In this document: one piece after another, positions 1 through 11,262 of the stretch
Layout of the letters: every line of letters starts with the position of its first letter
Position numbering within the stretch: the stretch's first letter is position 1
Source of the DNA: Trichobilharzia szidati
Lineage: Eukaryota; Platyhelminthes; Trematoda; Strigeidida; Schistosomatidae
DNA: 64,000 nucleotides
Direction: 5' to 3'
NCBI GenBank assembly: GCA_944472155.2
Contig: OX235279.1
Coordinates: 59,617,564-59,681,563, forward strand
Notes under the pieces: model-generated
Told to the model about the DNA's origin: nothing
What the model saw: the letters and a program-made list of their open reading frames with translations, nothing else
The model's database searches: none
Program-made: the position numbers and the translations under genes

Positions 1-236
1 ACTGGTATGCGTTTAAAGTTATTAGAGCATTAGCACTCCTCAGACGATATTTTTGAACTTCGCCCTGATTTCTTCTGCAAAACTTTTATTTATGACTCAT
101 TCAATGTTATATTTTCTGTCGCATATGAAATGCATGATGAGAGTGAACAACAGACACTGAGGTCAAATAACCTTGAACCAACCAATCAGACCTCTCATCA
201 CTCAAAATGGATGCTGCTCATAATCTTCGTTGCCAC
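1..236. other. Flank left of the left MULE; no gene seen
   Basis: I recognise no coding or repeat signature here. The last nine bases before the MULE terminus are CGTTGCCAC (228-236). The same nine bases occur just outside the other MULE copy at 28615-28623. Confidence 0.5.
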
Positions 237-771
237 GGGCGTTGATAGGGCATATCCCCTGTTTGAAGTGGCGCCTCCAGCTTTACCTTGAGGACATTTG
301 CGCGGTCTAGTTGATTTGAGTTTGGCTGATTTGTTTCGTTTGATCTTGGTAGCTGCATTTGACGTGATTCTGGTTTCTGTTTGGCTTGAACTGTATTGAT
401 TTTGTTAAGAATAGTCGTCAAAAGCTGCCTCTAGGCCTGATGGCAGTTATGGTGCAGGAGGATGCTTGAGAATGTGTTTCATGTGAAAATTATAGGGTGC
501 ACCTAAAATCCTCCTGTTTGTGGCGTCTCAATGATTTCTGTAGAGCTTCGTTTCATCACTTTTGTCCATATTTGTCGTTCACGAGTGTTTCAGAAAATGT
601 TTATGGCTATAATCAGGAACTTTCCAATACGGTAACTGTGGTAAGGAATTTATATTTTTTCCCGCTATAGTTTCCAAGTCAATGTCTCTTTTAAGTTGCT
701 TACTGTACTCTGTTGGCTATTCATGAATTTTTTTATTGAAAAGCTTCTGTTTTCATTTACAATGGTACCGA

Positions 772-2803
772 ATGGACGCATTGGCACTTGGAGACAATGG
801 CGACCAACCTGCCCTTCCTATATCAGTGGATATCAAAAAACTTTTTGACGGAATTATGTTTAGTCACCGGTATACCAGTTGGGTTCAAGTAGAAGATGCT
901 CTAAGTCAGCTGGAATCAGTAATATATGTATATATGTATGACAGAGTATTCCTAGGCAACTCATACACATTATGTAATCAAAAAGTGCATACGGGACCAT
1001 GAATCTCAGGATTTGAAGTACAAATTAGTAGTCTTTCGTTGTACATATGGCATGAAGCGAAAAACTAGAGGTTCAGGTTTACGCGTCAAACCGTAAGAAT
1101 TCTATTATTTATTTCTGCAGTGCAAAATACACCGGTTGCCAATCTGGCTTTCGTATACGCTACAAGGAGGACGAGTTTATCATTTCTTCCGCGAAAACAG
1201 TTCACAATCACAGATGTGAACAAAGTCTTATGATAGGTGATCCATATTTTAGACGCCTGTCCGGGGATGAAAAGGAGAATATTGCACCAGTTGTGAGGAC
1301 TACATCTGAGGTTGCTGATGTTTTGGAATATGCTGAAGAGAATTTTAATAAAATTTTGACGAGCACAGATGTGTACAATTTACGTAAGGATGTGAGACCA
1401 GGTAACTGAAGTAGTTTAAAGTTATTTTTGAAGCCATGCCTTTGAGATCAGATGTTATAAGATAACCAGCAGAATTTTCTCCCCCCTGGAATCACAGGTT
1501 CAGTTATGTCGGAAATATGGAGAGGTGGTGTGTATTGACTCAACATACAACACCAATAAGGACGGGTAGGTTATACGTGAAACGGTTGACAAATCTTAAT
1601 CAGATATTCTCTGTTTCAGTTGGTGGTAACAGACAATATGGGTCATGGCAGGCCTGTTTTTTTGTCATGGACGAGACGAGAGAGGTCATGTGATGTAGCT
1701 TGGATATTGGAACAATTCCAAAGAATAATGCAGGATACGTCCATTACAGAAACTTTCGTAATGGATTCGGCCAACTGTGAGATATCCGCCGTGCGTAATA
1801 GTCAAATTCAGGCGAAAATCGTCATCTGTGCATTTCATGTATGCCGGGCTTTCAGCAGGAAGGTGAGGTGAATGTAATTAATACTTGATGCATTTAGACT
1901 CGAAATCCTTTTGTACGCAGGTTTTTATATCGTCTTGTTAAGGCTGCGACACCTGAAAGGTAAATGCATTGATTTCTAACCGTTTAGATTTCATCACTAC
2001 CTTAGTGTCATTAGGATGGTTGATCGGAGGGTGTGGAATTATGTCAGGCATTACTGGGTGCCTAAGAAGGAGACGTGGGCTGCGGCATATATGCCGAATA
2101 CTCTGTTGCTGTTTAATAGTACCAACAATAGAGTTGAAAGCTCTCACAGTCACCTAAAACGATATCTCCACAGAAGAGATCCCCTACACGTATGCATGTA
2201 CAAGACGTATAAATGGTGTGTACGCACAGAGAAGCGTCGTAGTGTTGAAGTAATCGTCGAAAGTTGTCAAATTCACAAGTACCACGCACCGGAACCAGTT
2301 ATGCCGATATTAGGAAACTTCACTCCTTATGCCGCTAAGTTAATTGCCGAGGACTATGGCCGTAATCGTCGGATGAACATAGAGTTGTACACTGATGATA
2401 TGGCTATCATAAATGACGGCATATACCTGCACCAAGTGGATTATACCAATTCTACTTGTACCTGCAGAATATTTAGGGCACAAAGAATACCTTGCCGGCA
2501 TATGCTGCTATGTCACACTCAAATTCCTCAGTTTACAGGTAAATCAAACTCTTACTAATATTTAAATTAATATTTTTAGTTGACAAAGTAATTCGCCTGT
2601 GTCGCAGATGGTTTTGGCAGGATCCGTTGCTACCAAGTCGTGTGCCGTGTGAAGGTTCAGTGAAGAAACCCTGCATGGAGATACTGCAACTTCGCAGGCA
2701 ATTGAACAGAAGCTTCGCAGTTATGCAGGATAATTATAGTAATGAATATACTATTAGTGCACTGCGAGCAACTCTGAATTACTTTGAGAACTTTCTTTTA
2801 TAA
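772..2803 (+). pseudogene. MULE transposase with MULE and SWIM domains, frame broken by a deletion in exon 4
   Basis: Eight coding exons can be placed with GT-AG introns: 772-918, 986-1092, 1121-1401, 1434-1565, 1604-1867, 1921-1959, 2015-2538 and 2580-2803. Introns are 67, 28, 32, 38, 53, 55 and 41 bp. A Cys/His cluster of WRKY-GCM1 or FLYWCH type spans exons 2-3 (FRCTYG, TGCQSG, HNHRC). The DDE catalytic residues lie in IDST (exon 4), VMDSA (exon 5) and RVESSH (exon 7). The SWIM zinc finger CTC...PCRH ends exon 7. Compared with the right copy, exon 4 has lost a net 52 bp near 1459, which shifts the frame and brings in an early stop. Unlike the right copy, this one keeps the first catalytic Asp. 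A polyadenylation-like AATAAA lies near 2833. The start at 772 is the first in-frame ATG in exon 1; an upstream exon cannot be excluded. Confidence 0.85.
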
Positions 2804-4100
2804 TAATGGAAGATGTACATAAATTTTGTGTCAATAAATGCAAATATACCCTAACTTCTAAACTGCATACGCCTTATGTTTTACCGTTTCATGTGACAGA
2901 AGTCTAATAGTCATTTGCGAATATAGTAGAAAGCATTTTCTAGAGAGCAAGTAAAAGTGAGTACTAGGCGGAATCTCCAGTACTTAGTATGAGAAGTAAG
3001 GTGAACGTTTCTTTCTTGTAAGTACGCAATGAAAAGATAATGACGAGTTTTTGTAACTAGCATTGTATTTACTATGTAGGTAATGTTATTACAGGCATAC
3101 GTTGCTATAACGTGTCTAGTCTGGCGTATCGCCGCATCAGTAACACCAATTGTAGCGTTTTCCAGTCAGTAAAATGTCGACTTTTCGTACGTCAAACTTC
3201 GCGGAAGGTAGATGAAATTAAAGACTGCTTCCAGACGATCCGTACAACGGAACCTTAGGCAATGTCTACAAAGACAAAAATAAGATAATTAGAAGACACG
3301 TTAAAATGCATACGTAAATAAGTCAAGTACTGTTTTGGAATAAGGGAGATTACTAGTATTATTACAAGGTCTTCAACTCATTTCATTTCTTTCGACTGCT
3401 ACCATTTCTTGCGTCAGCGTTACTTACTTATAGTTCACTGTAACTTCTTCGTTGCACCCTATTTACACAGTGCAAGGAAATGAGAAAATGAGTGCAATAC
3501 TTAGGATACAGCAATAATAAGGGTATAAGCAGATTAACACTGCAGCGAGGTGCAACAGTAATAATAATTTGCTTTGTTCGAAAACAGTATTAATGTTTCA
3601 GTGTTGAATTTGCAGCATCTCGTACATTATTGTATCTCATTTTATGAAGTAATAACATCTCCAAAGTATTTCATGTTAGACTTAGTTTATGTTTCAGTGC
3701 CCTCTGTGATACAAGCATCTTGTGAATGATACATGAGTATTTCAGTTATGCGTACTAAAGGTTTAAAAAAATCACTCATCTAATTCACTTCTATTAGCAC
3801 TAATTCTTATGTCCGTGTTACTGACTTTTGGTTTATATTTTCTTCAGTGCACTTTATCTGGACATTTTAAGGAATTGGGAAATGCATTGAGTATTTAAGA
3901 AACGGCATTCATAATTGTTTGTGCCAATTAACACTGTAGTGAGTTGTGACACTAGGCAGCTACAGTGACAAAGCCGACTGACTGAGTTTTAACATGGAAC
4001 TCGGTGGAGAAGTGCAACTTTTGAGATGTAACGGGACAGAGTGTAAAAGTTATCTCGAGTAGGAGGAGAAATTATTGTAAGACAACTCTTTTTCATTTAG
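2804..4100. other. Non-coding interior of the left MULE
   Basis: No open frame with recognisable content. The stretch is conserved, inverted, in the right copy at about 24.9-25.99 kb, so it belongs to the element rather than to the host. Confidence 0.6.
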
Positions 4101-4104
4101 GCGA

Positions 4105-5315
4105 GAACCGAATAAAAAATGCGATTATTATTTGTTGACATTTTGCTTATTTTTATCCACGTTTTAGCATTTCATTATACCTGGACTATAGATCATTCTG
4201 ACAGACTGACTTTCAACAGAGAAGCTTGCAAACAAGTGCACCTGTTTACGTTATCACATTCCATGTAGCACACAAAGGTAGAGAAAAAAGAAATCAAATG
4301 GAACTCTAATGAGCATAAATGTCATGGAAAACGAACAGTGATATGGAAAGAACACAATGGTTGCTCAGATATGTAAGATTACACAGAGTGAATGCATCTG
4401 TGTTATTAACAACGTTTGAAGTCACATTTCTACTTAACACTAAGCTTCACCCCAATATTACTCACCATTTTAGACTACTTAACACAGAAGAAAGGGCACA
4501 GACACTGCGATCAAAAACCAGTAGTCTTTTCATATCTTCCAGTTTCAATGGTCACTTCTCACAACCTAGGTGGACAATGTCATTAGCATACACTAAGTTG
4601 ACAAGACTTTTCCCTGGTAAGTCCCTGAAGTGAGTGACACACAATTTTGTTAATACATGTATGATGAAAGTGAACTAAAATAAGGACGACAGTTGTAGAA
4701 ATGAGCCTTGTATTATATCCTTCCTGGAAATATCAGTTCCCTCATAGTTTAGTTTCAGTATTAAGTGAATGGAATGCAATCTACAGATTCATGAAATTCA
4801 CATACTGACGTACTACTTTTCTGGAATCATAGTTAATGTCTCCTCATTAAAGTGAGCAATGGGTATTGTACTTGTGTAAAATCAATAGGCTGTGAACCGC
4901 TGCCGATGAAAACGACAGAAATTCTTGCAATTATCAGTTGTAGTTTCAGCTGGATCACATGCAACACTCAGCAGTTGTTAAGTGGTCAATTCATGAACAT
5001 CGAATCCATACAGAAAGCGCAGAAGATTTACTACAACATGCACACTCCTGATTTCACTATTCAGCATGCACGCCAAATGCATTACTTTAGGGGCCTACAC
5101 AGTTCACAAATTAACTCACAACACTGAAGTGGAGAAATTCATATTTTTCCTTACTGAGTTAAATATAGCGGTTCTTGTGAAGTAACTTTCTTATGCAGAA
5201 GAGAAGAGCAAGGTATTCATAATCTTCTGCTACATGTGGAATCGCAGTGCAACTCGATGCGCAATAGTATATATACGAATAAACTCAAAAATAAAGTCCT
5301 CCTGGTGACACATTG
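4105..5315 (+). repeat. Internal degenerate tandem duplication of the MULE, unit 1
   Basis: This stretch aligns, with many substitutions and gaps, to 5735-7110. Matching blocks include ATTTGTTGACATT (4131 and 5757), CACAAAGGTAGAGA (4270 and 5889), and a block near 5240-5300 that recurs near 7045-7105 and ends GTCCTCCT. The offset grows from about 1.63 kb at the start to about 1.8 kb at the end because of indels. The divergence shows that the duplication is older than the split of the two MULE copies. Confidence 0.7.
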
Positions 5316-5734
5316 TGACATGATAGGAAGTGAGATGGTCAGATCACCAGCGTATTTGACGAAGTTGCTCTCATTAGAAAGAGAAAAGTCATGTAAGACA
5401 AGAGAGAGAAAAAAGAAAAGGAGAGATAACAGTACCCTGAGGAACACAACCTTCAGCAAGCAAGGCGGAAGATTTACCCTAATATACAGTATGCTGTATA
5501 CCATTTGGGAAATGATAATGCAACCATTCACCTGCACAGGACTCGTGTTTGCACGACCGAAACCTTACTGAACTAATGTCATCTAGGTCCTTAGTCAACA
5601 ATGGCATATGCTGAATAACTGAAAGCTTAGCACAAAAGTGATAAAGCACAAAAAACACTTGCAAAGTAGGAGACGAATCCCGGGTGGATGAAGAGGTTAC
5701 TGAAAGGTATTTATTTGTCATTTAGCAAAGAACA

Positions 5735-7110
5735 AGATTAAGAACTGCAATTATCATTTGTTGACATTCTGGAGACCATTATTCAGTGTTTCGCATTTAG
5801 TTATGCCTAGCCTGTGTCATTCTGCCTGGCTTTCAGTATGACTTCGCAAAGAAGTCCAACTGTTCAGTTTACCACATTCCATGCACCACACAAAGGTAGA
5901 GACAAAACTAAATGGAAGTTTAACGAGCGAAAATTTGAGGGAAAATAAATAGTGACAACATGAGTTGAATAGATACGTGAGATTACACAGAGTGAATGCA
6001 TCTGTGCCATAAACAAAGACTTGCAGACATATATCTAGTAGTTCTTCTAGCTGACTGTCAACGATTTTATGAACCAATAGCAGTTTTTCATTCGACCGAC
6101 CCAAACACATTTTGAACCTTAACATGTGCTGGCTAACATTATCCCTCGAGGAAGGCGATGGCTTGGTATGCAATCACGTGTTATAGCCATCTCAACCTAT
6201 TCAGCTTCCCTACCTTGAAGACTAACTTACCCTCCTCACCTAACACTTTATGCGTAACCTCAAGAGCAATCGCCATATTATACTGCTTTAATCATGAGAT
6301 AGAACACAGACACCTATAATCAAACACCGGTATTCTTTTCATATTTTCCAGTATCAGGGGTAACTTCTCATAGTCTAGGTGTACAGTATCATCAGTAAAC
6401 TGTAAGTTGATGATGATAAGTCTCTAAAGTCATTTATAGACTATCCTACTGATATATGTGTGATTGGATTGAAATGATATAAGGATGACAGTTTAAGAAT
6501 TCAGCCTTGTGTTACATCCCAATTGGAAATGTGTTTTCTCGGATAATTCGCAAACAGTAATCACTGAATAGAAAACATTCTGTAGAATTTATGAAACTCA
6601 TTAACTGACGCAATACTTTTGCAGGCATTATAGTGTTTCCTCAATAAAGCGAGATTTGTATATTTCGGCTGCATAAAACGAGTAAGTGGTATCCTGGCAA
6701 TACCAATGACTACAACAAGTCTTGGAATCATGCACCACAACTTTTACTTTACTGAATACTCCAGCAGATTTGAAATATACACTTGACAAATATCAAATTT
6801 ATACAGGAAGTCAGTAAGATTTACTAAACTAAAAGCACTTTCGGTTTACATAGGAGATCTCCATGCCGAATTTATTCCTCCGAGGGCCTACACAGATTAC
6901 AACTTCAATTAAATAACATTGACGTTGAAGAAATTCCATTCTTCATTACTAAACTTAATGATAATAATAATGTTTTTATTCTAGAAACAGGAGCATTCGT
7001 AATGTTTCACTTTATGTAAATGCAGTTACATACAGTTGCACTAAGAACTCAATGCAACTCGGTGCACAATAGTATATACACAAATAAACTGAAAAATAAC
7101 GTCCTCCTTA
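5735..7110 (+). repeat. Internal degenerate tandem duplication of the MULE, unit 2
   Basis: Diverged direct partner of 4105-5315, also found inverted in the right MULE copy. It contains the uninterrupted version of the site into which the Ty3-type element inserted in the right copy (6533-6537). Short open frames inside it are not conserved between the two units and are not taken as genes. Confidence 0.7.
6533..6537 (-). other. Empty insertion site matching the Ty3-type element in the other MULE copy
   Basis: On the complement this reads AAAAC once, in sequence context matching both sides of 19522-19526 and 22696-22700. It shows what the target looked like before insertion and supports a 5-bp target duplication. 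Confidence 0.85.
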
Positions 7111-7299
7111 CCTTCTGAACAACTTTTCCTTAATAGAGGGTAATAACTTTCTTTCACGTATGAGCCTGAGATATGTCTATGAAATCACAATATTATATCA
7201 GTTAAATCTCGCCCCGAAACCAAGGCCACTTGAAACCAATAGCAACATAGAGACAAACGTCATTGAGGGGATATGCCATAACTGGCTGCTAAAGTGACA

Positions 7300-7815
7300 A
7301 GTATCTACTACAGCTGCATAAGCGGAGAACGCTAAAATGCCAACAGTGCACTGGTATCAATATTGTGATGACAATGCATCACATGGAGGAGTTGATGCCG
7401 CTGTACATATTGACGGCACTTACCATTCGAAGAATGAATAGTATTAGAAGTAGAGAAAATCATGTTTATATACTAGGACTTTACCACGCACACCTTCGTA
7501 AAGGGTTTGTAGAACGCAACCCCAACATAAGTGCTGATGTCTTTATACCGGTTAGACAATGACTAGTCCTGCCAGGCACTACCACTCTTCTGAAATGGTT
7601 GATCATATAACTGGAACACATATAAATTCCACTGAAGAATTCTGGGCTCACCTGAAAAAACGCATCAGAATGGTAGTCGGTTCCCGAAATGATATGGTAT
7701 ATAGCCACTCAAATGAGTTTTTGTGTCCACATTGTATTATTGTGTATATAACCATTCTTATGCGAAACTGGGGCCAGGTTTGGCGGTATATTAGAGGCAT
7801 GTACCCTGAATGATT
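7300..7815 (+). pseudogene. Merlin (IS1016-like) transposase remnant
   Basis: Conceptual translation in shifting frames gives AAVHIDGTYHSK near 7400 (likely first catalytic acidic residue), then VRQ-stop and LPGTT near 7550-7580, then HINSTEEFWAHLKKRIR near 7620-7665. The last piece is the characteristic H-x-N-s-x-E-x-x-W-x-x-L/F-K block of Merlin and IS1595/IS1016 DDE transposases, and contains the final Glu. At least one stop and frame changes break the frame. The remnant directly abuts the inner end of the left MULE. Terminal repeats were not identified. Confidence 0.7.
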
Positions 7816-10399
7816 CATTCATATAACATAAATATTAGATATACACTCTTTTGTTTATTAAATGCCACTTTTAACCTGGAAGATTCTAACTGGTTGCCGC
7901 AAAGTCATCTGTGGTTAAAGTATATTCTGTAATGCTGCCAAATGTGTATGCATGCGGGGGTGGAAAAGTAGTGGTGTCGATACATCTATGATGTCTGTTT
8001 GGCGATTTATATTACACAGCTAAATTACTATTCGATATGAACTGCTGACCTTTAATGCTTAGTCAAATGGTTTGTCTTAAGACATTCGTATATCGTTGCC
8101 ATAGGGCTCACTGTGTTGATACATACGGTTGTTTTCACATCCCGTTTCGGTTATTCACATAGCGATTCGCACGGTGAATAGGTTACTGCGAGAACTCTGC
8201 TTGCAAGCCACAGTACATTAGTACAGTAAGAAGTAAGTAACACTTCGTCTCGAAGTAAATGTCCCGAAGAAAGAAAACTTCTCAGACCGTTAAGTTCCAT
8301 GTCAACCGTTTCATAAAATAAATTAGCGTACAAACGTTTTTACGTGTATTTGTAAAGTTATAACTCTGGACACATTCTGCAAAGGACACCAAGAAGAACT
8401 ATTTTCTCAAGAGTCCGAAGAAAACTTACAGAAGAAGGTAATTGTTATTTAAAGTCAGGTCAGTTTATATCCATTCAGTAGATTTTCGTATTTGCTGAAG
8501 ACACCTTGTATGTACTGCGTAATGAACTGATATAACTTGCTCGTAAACACCAGTCAATATTGATTAACAGATGGCACTTTTATGGAAAATGTCTTCGTCT
8601 GTCGCAGTTTCGCTCTGGCATAAGCCGTCTCTGAACCTCCACCGATTTCAGAAAAATACCTGTAACTCACATATCCAACGAGTAAATAGCCGTAACACAT
8701 GATTTTCAGTCACACGGCAACCTATGAAACCTAAAACTGGAAAGATGGCTTAGGACAAACTAAGGATCAGACCTTTACACATCTCAGTCTTAGAATAAAG
8801 CTCACCTTATATAAGACCAAATTAAGAAACGAACTGCTACTATAGATGTTGGCTGCTATCTGATTACCAAAAATCTCAGATGGATATTCGATAACAAACT
8901 GATGGGCTACGAATACCATCTGGGAAGTTGAATAAGGTATCAACTCACTGTACAAAATGAAGGCTCTTGCGTCGGTTGCCTATGGTATCATGAGGCCTAC
9001 TGATGAGAAGTTCCAAACAATGATGAAACAACCGTCCAGTAATTCCTAGCTTTCAACAGTTCTCTAAATACAGTCAGTTTGTGATCAGTCTTGTAATCAA
9101 TTAGATCCCTGCAAACCAATACTTGAAAATAGATCATTCGTGTCCCTGCGATGAATTACTATCATTTGATTGGAGGAAAACATACTACACGGACCACAGT
9201 TAGTGCATATTCACAAAAATATTAGGCAGTGTTTCCTAATGCCAGGTTGAATATCACTCAATTCTGCCGTTGTTTAAGAATAAAACCAAGTCCTTCTATT
9301 TTGAGGCCATCATATAAGTGCTAGATGTAAACTTTCGCACTAAGGACTAATGAATTCGCAAAACTTACATCATGACTAATCGCTCGTTATATGCGTTCGT
9401 TGTGAGCTAGTTTAGTGCTCAAATTTTAATTTGCGTTTTTTCTGAACATACAAGAGGTTTCTGTTTTTGACTATATGTTTCACTTTGCGCAGAAACATAT
9501 TCCCTGATGAAAACCAACTTACTCTAGTCTTATGAAATGAAAATACGTCACAAAAGTCTGAAGTTTGCGCTATGTTTTCACACTCATTCATCAAGCTAGC
9601 AGATATCTTTCTATCTTGGCGGAGATATGTTTTGCAAAAAGTGTTTTAGCTGCGAACGTTTACATTCTGCTTGATTAAAGATACCCTTAACAGTTCGCAG
9701 CTTTTCATATCTGTGAGTTTGCCTTTTAGCCCTATAACTGTTCTTAATGTGAACAACAAAAACACATTTATCTCCTGCATTTACTACTCATCAGTGGCTT
9801 CAAATCTGGTTTTCTTTTTTATACGTGGTCATAACGTGTCAAAGGCGTCAGAATACTTCACTTTTTTCTGAGAATACGCGCCTGTTCCCTGTGGAACAAA
9901 AAAGAAATATGCATGTTACGTCAAAACGTGAGAAGTATGTATGGCAAGTTGTGCAGTAGGTTTCCTCAAGCTGACCTGTTTTCGTTAGCAGTTTATGTTT
10001 CGTGGCTGTAAGGTTTTTTGTGCATGAGTAGTAATTATTATGTGGACAAGATTTGAAGCCTCATTCTATTCATTATGATCTCATTACCACAGTTTACTGA
10101 TTTCTTTGCTTCTATTAGTGTCAGTAAAAAGTTTGAGCATTGTGGAATAGACCAAATAATGTATAATTATATTTCAATGATTTACACACAACGACAAGTT
10201 TTTGTTTTTGGTAATATTTTGAGCAAAATTACTGCCCATGTCCACGTGATGTTGGAATTGTTTTGGTTTTTAATTCACACATTTATGGTTAGTACTCATA
10301 TAAATAGTTCAATTTTTTGCTCATTCATTTTTGTGTATTCAGAATTATACTTCCGCTTGTTGACAGTTGTGGTGAGTCAGTCTTGTTACATGTATCCGG
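7816..10399. other. AT-rich stretch without a recognised gene
   Basis: The only open frames are short (60-109 codons), show no motif I know, and have the composition expected of AT-rich non-coding DNA. Parts near 9400-10400 may be the decayed 3' tail of the Penelope-like element that follows, which runs on the minus strand. Confidence 0.5.
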
Positions 10400-11262
10400 T
10401 GTGACCTCAATGAATATAGATTCTGGCATAAGTTTCTCTTTCCCTTTGTTCATATTAGTTTTTAGAATACAAACATTGTTCCAATCGATATTATAGTTTT
10501 TGTCCCATGCATGTGCAGCTATAGATTAATTTTCTTGTAAATTGTTGTAAGCTTGTGTTCCTGTTGGTTAACCTTTAGCTGGGCGTTTATGTTCATTCAC
10601 TCTTATCTTGAGTGATCTGAGCGTTTGACCCACATATTCAGTCGGACATTCGGCACAAGATATTTCGTAAATCACATTGTTTTTATCCAACATTTTATGG
10701 GACCTTTCAGTTGATTTATTTTATTTTTGATTAGGTTCGTCGGTTTAAACATTGTGCGAATCCCAATATTTTTGAGGTTTTTCCGAACTGCCTCTGATTT
10801 ACCATTTTCGTACGGTATCGTGACTGTTTTTTGCTTTATTCTGTCTCGTCATTCTCCTGTTTATCCTTTTTTCTTTTTTACATTATCTTTGATAAATTCT
10901 TTAGGGTAGTTGTTGCCAAGTAGTACTTTGAATAGAACGTCTACTTCTCGTGTTGTTGTAGGTCTGCGTATTCTATCTGCAAGACCTTGTATCAGTCTTC
11001 GTTTTACCTTGAGTGGACGGACTGAGTGATAATCAAGAAATCTTCCAGAGTTTGAAGTTTTCTATATGATGTCTTTTTTATGATACCATCTTTTACTCTT
11101 TGTACTTTGCAGTCTAACACCTCAATTTCATTCTCTATTTCCATGGTGAATCTTATTGAGTTGACAAGATTGTTTATGTGTGAGAAGAATTTCTCAACAT
11201 CGTCTTTTTCATTATTACTAACATGTCGTCTACATATCTCCACCGTATATATATGCTAGTAC
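10400..11262 (-). pseudogene. Penelope-like element remnant: RT end plus GIY-YIG endonuclease
   Basis: Read on the minus strand, the complement near 11250 encodes RWRYVDDMLV, the reverse transcriptase catalytic YVDD motif. After a frame change come FFSHINNL and IRFTME near 11130-11215. Then come IPYENGKSEAVRKNL and IRTMFKPTN near 10740-10830, and CAECPTEYVGQTLRS followed by RVNEHK near 10590-10670, a GIY-YIG type nuclease start. Penelope-like elements pair exactly these two domains in this order. Several stops and frameshifts make it inactive, and the N-terminal RT part is not visible. Confidence 0.8.

Larger units (their letters stand above)
237..7290 (+). mobile_element. Mutator-like DNA transposon (MULE), left copy
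   Basis: About 7.05 kb, inverted relative to the copy at 18784-28608 and closely similar to it. Both ends carry GCATATCCCCT pointing inward (about 246-256, and its complement at 7265-7275), the conserved inner part of the terminal inverted repeats. The transposase gene occupies 772-2803 on the plus strand; the remaining 4.5 kb is non-coding and includes an old internal duplication. The precise outer ends are inferred from the right copy, where target duplications fix them. No matching target duplication was found at this copy's own ends. Curupira elements are the MULEs described from schistosomes, and this looks like that group, but the subfamily was not tested. Confidence 0.85.

Noticed and set aside
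5217..6173. Several 80-118 codon frames on both strands in the MULE interior
   Set aside because: They lie in the degenerate internal duplication, are not conserved between its units, and differ by indels in the sister copy.
9000..9040. CTGATGAG...GAAAC words suggestive of a hammerhead ribozyme core
   Set aside because: The bases between the two boxes cannot form the required stem II, so no ribozyme fold is supported.
10075..10404. 109-codon plus-strand frame rich in Phe, Ile and Ser
   Set aside because: Lies opposite the tail of the minus-strand Penelope-like element. The hydrophobic composition is what AT-rich DNA gives by chance.
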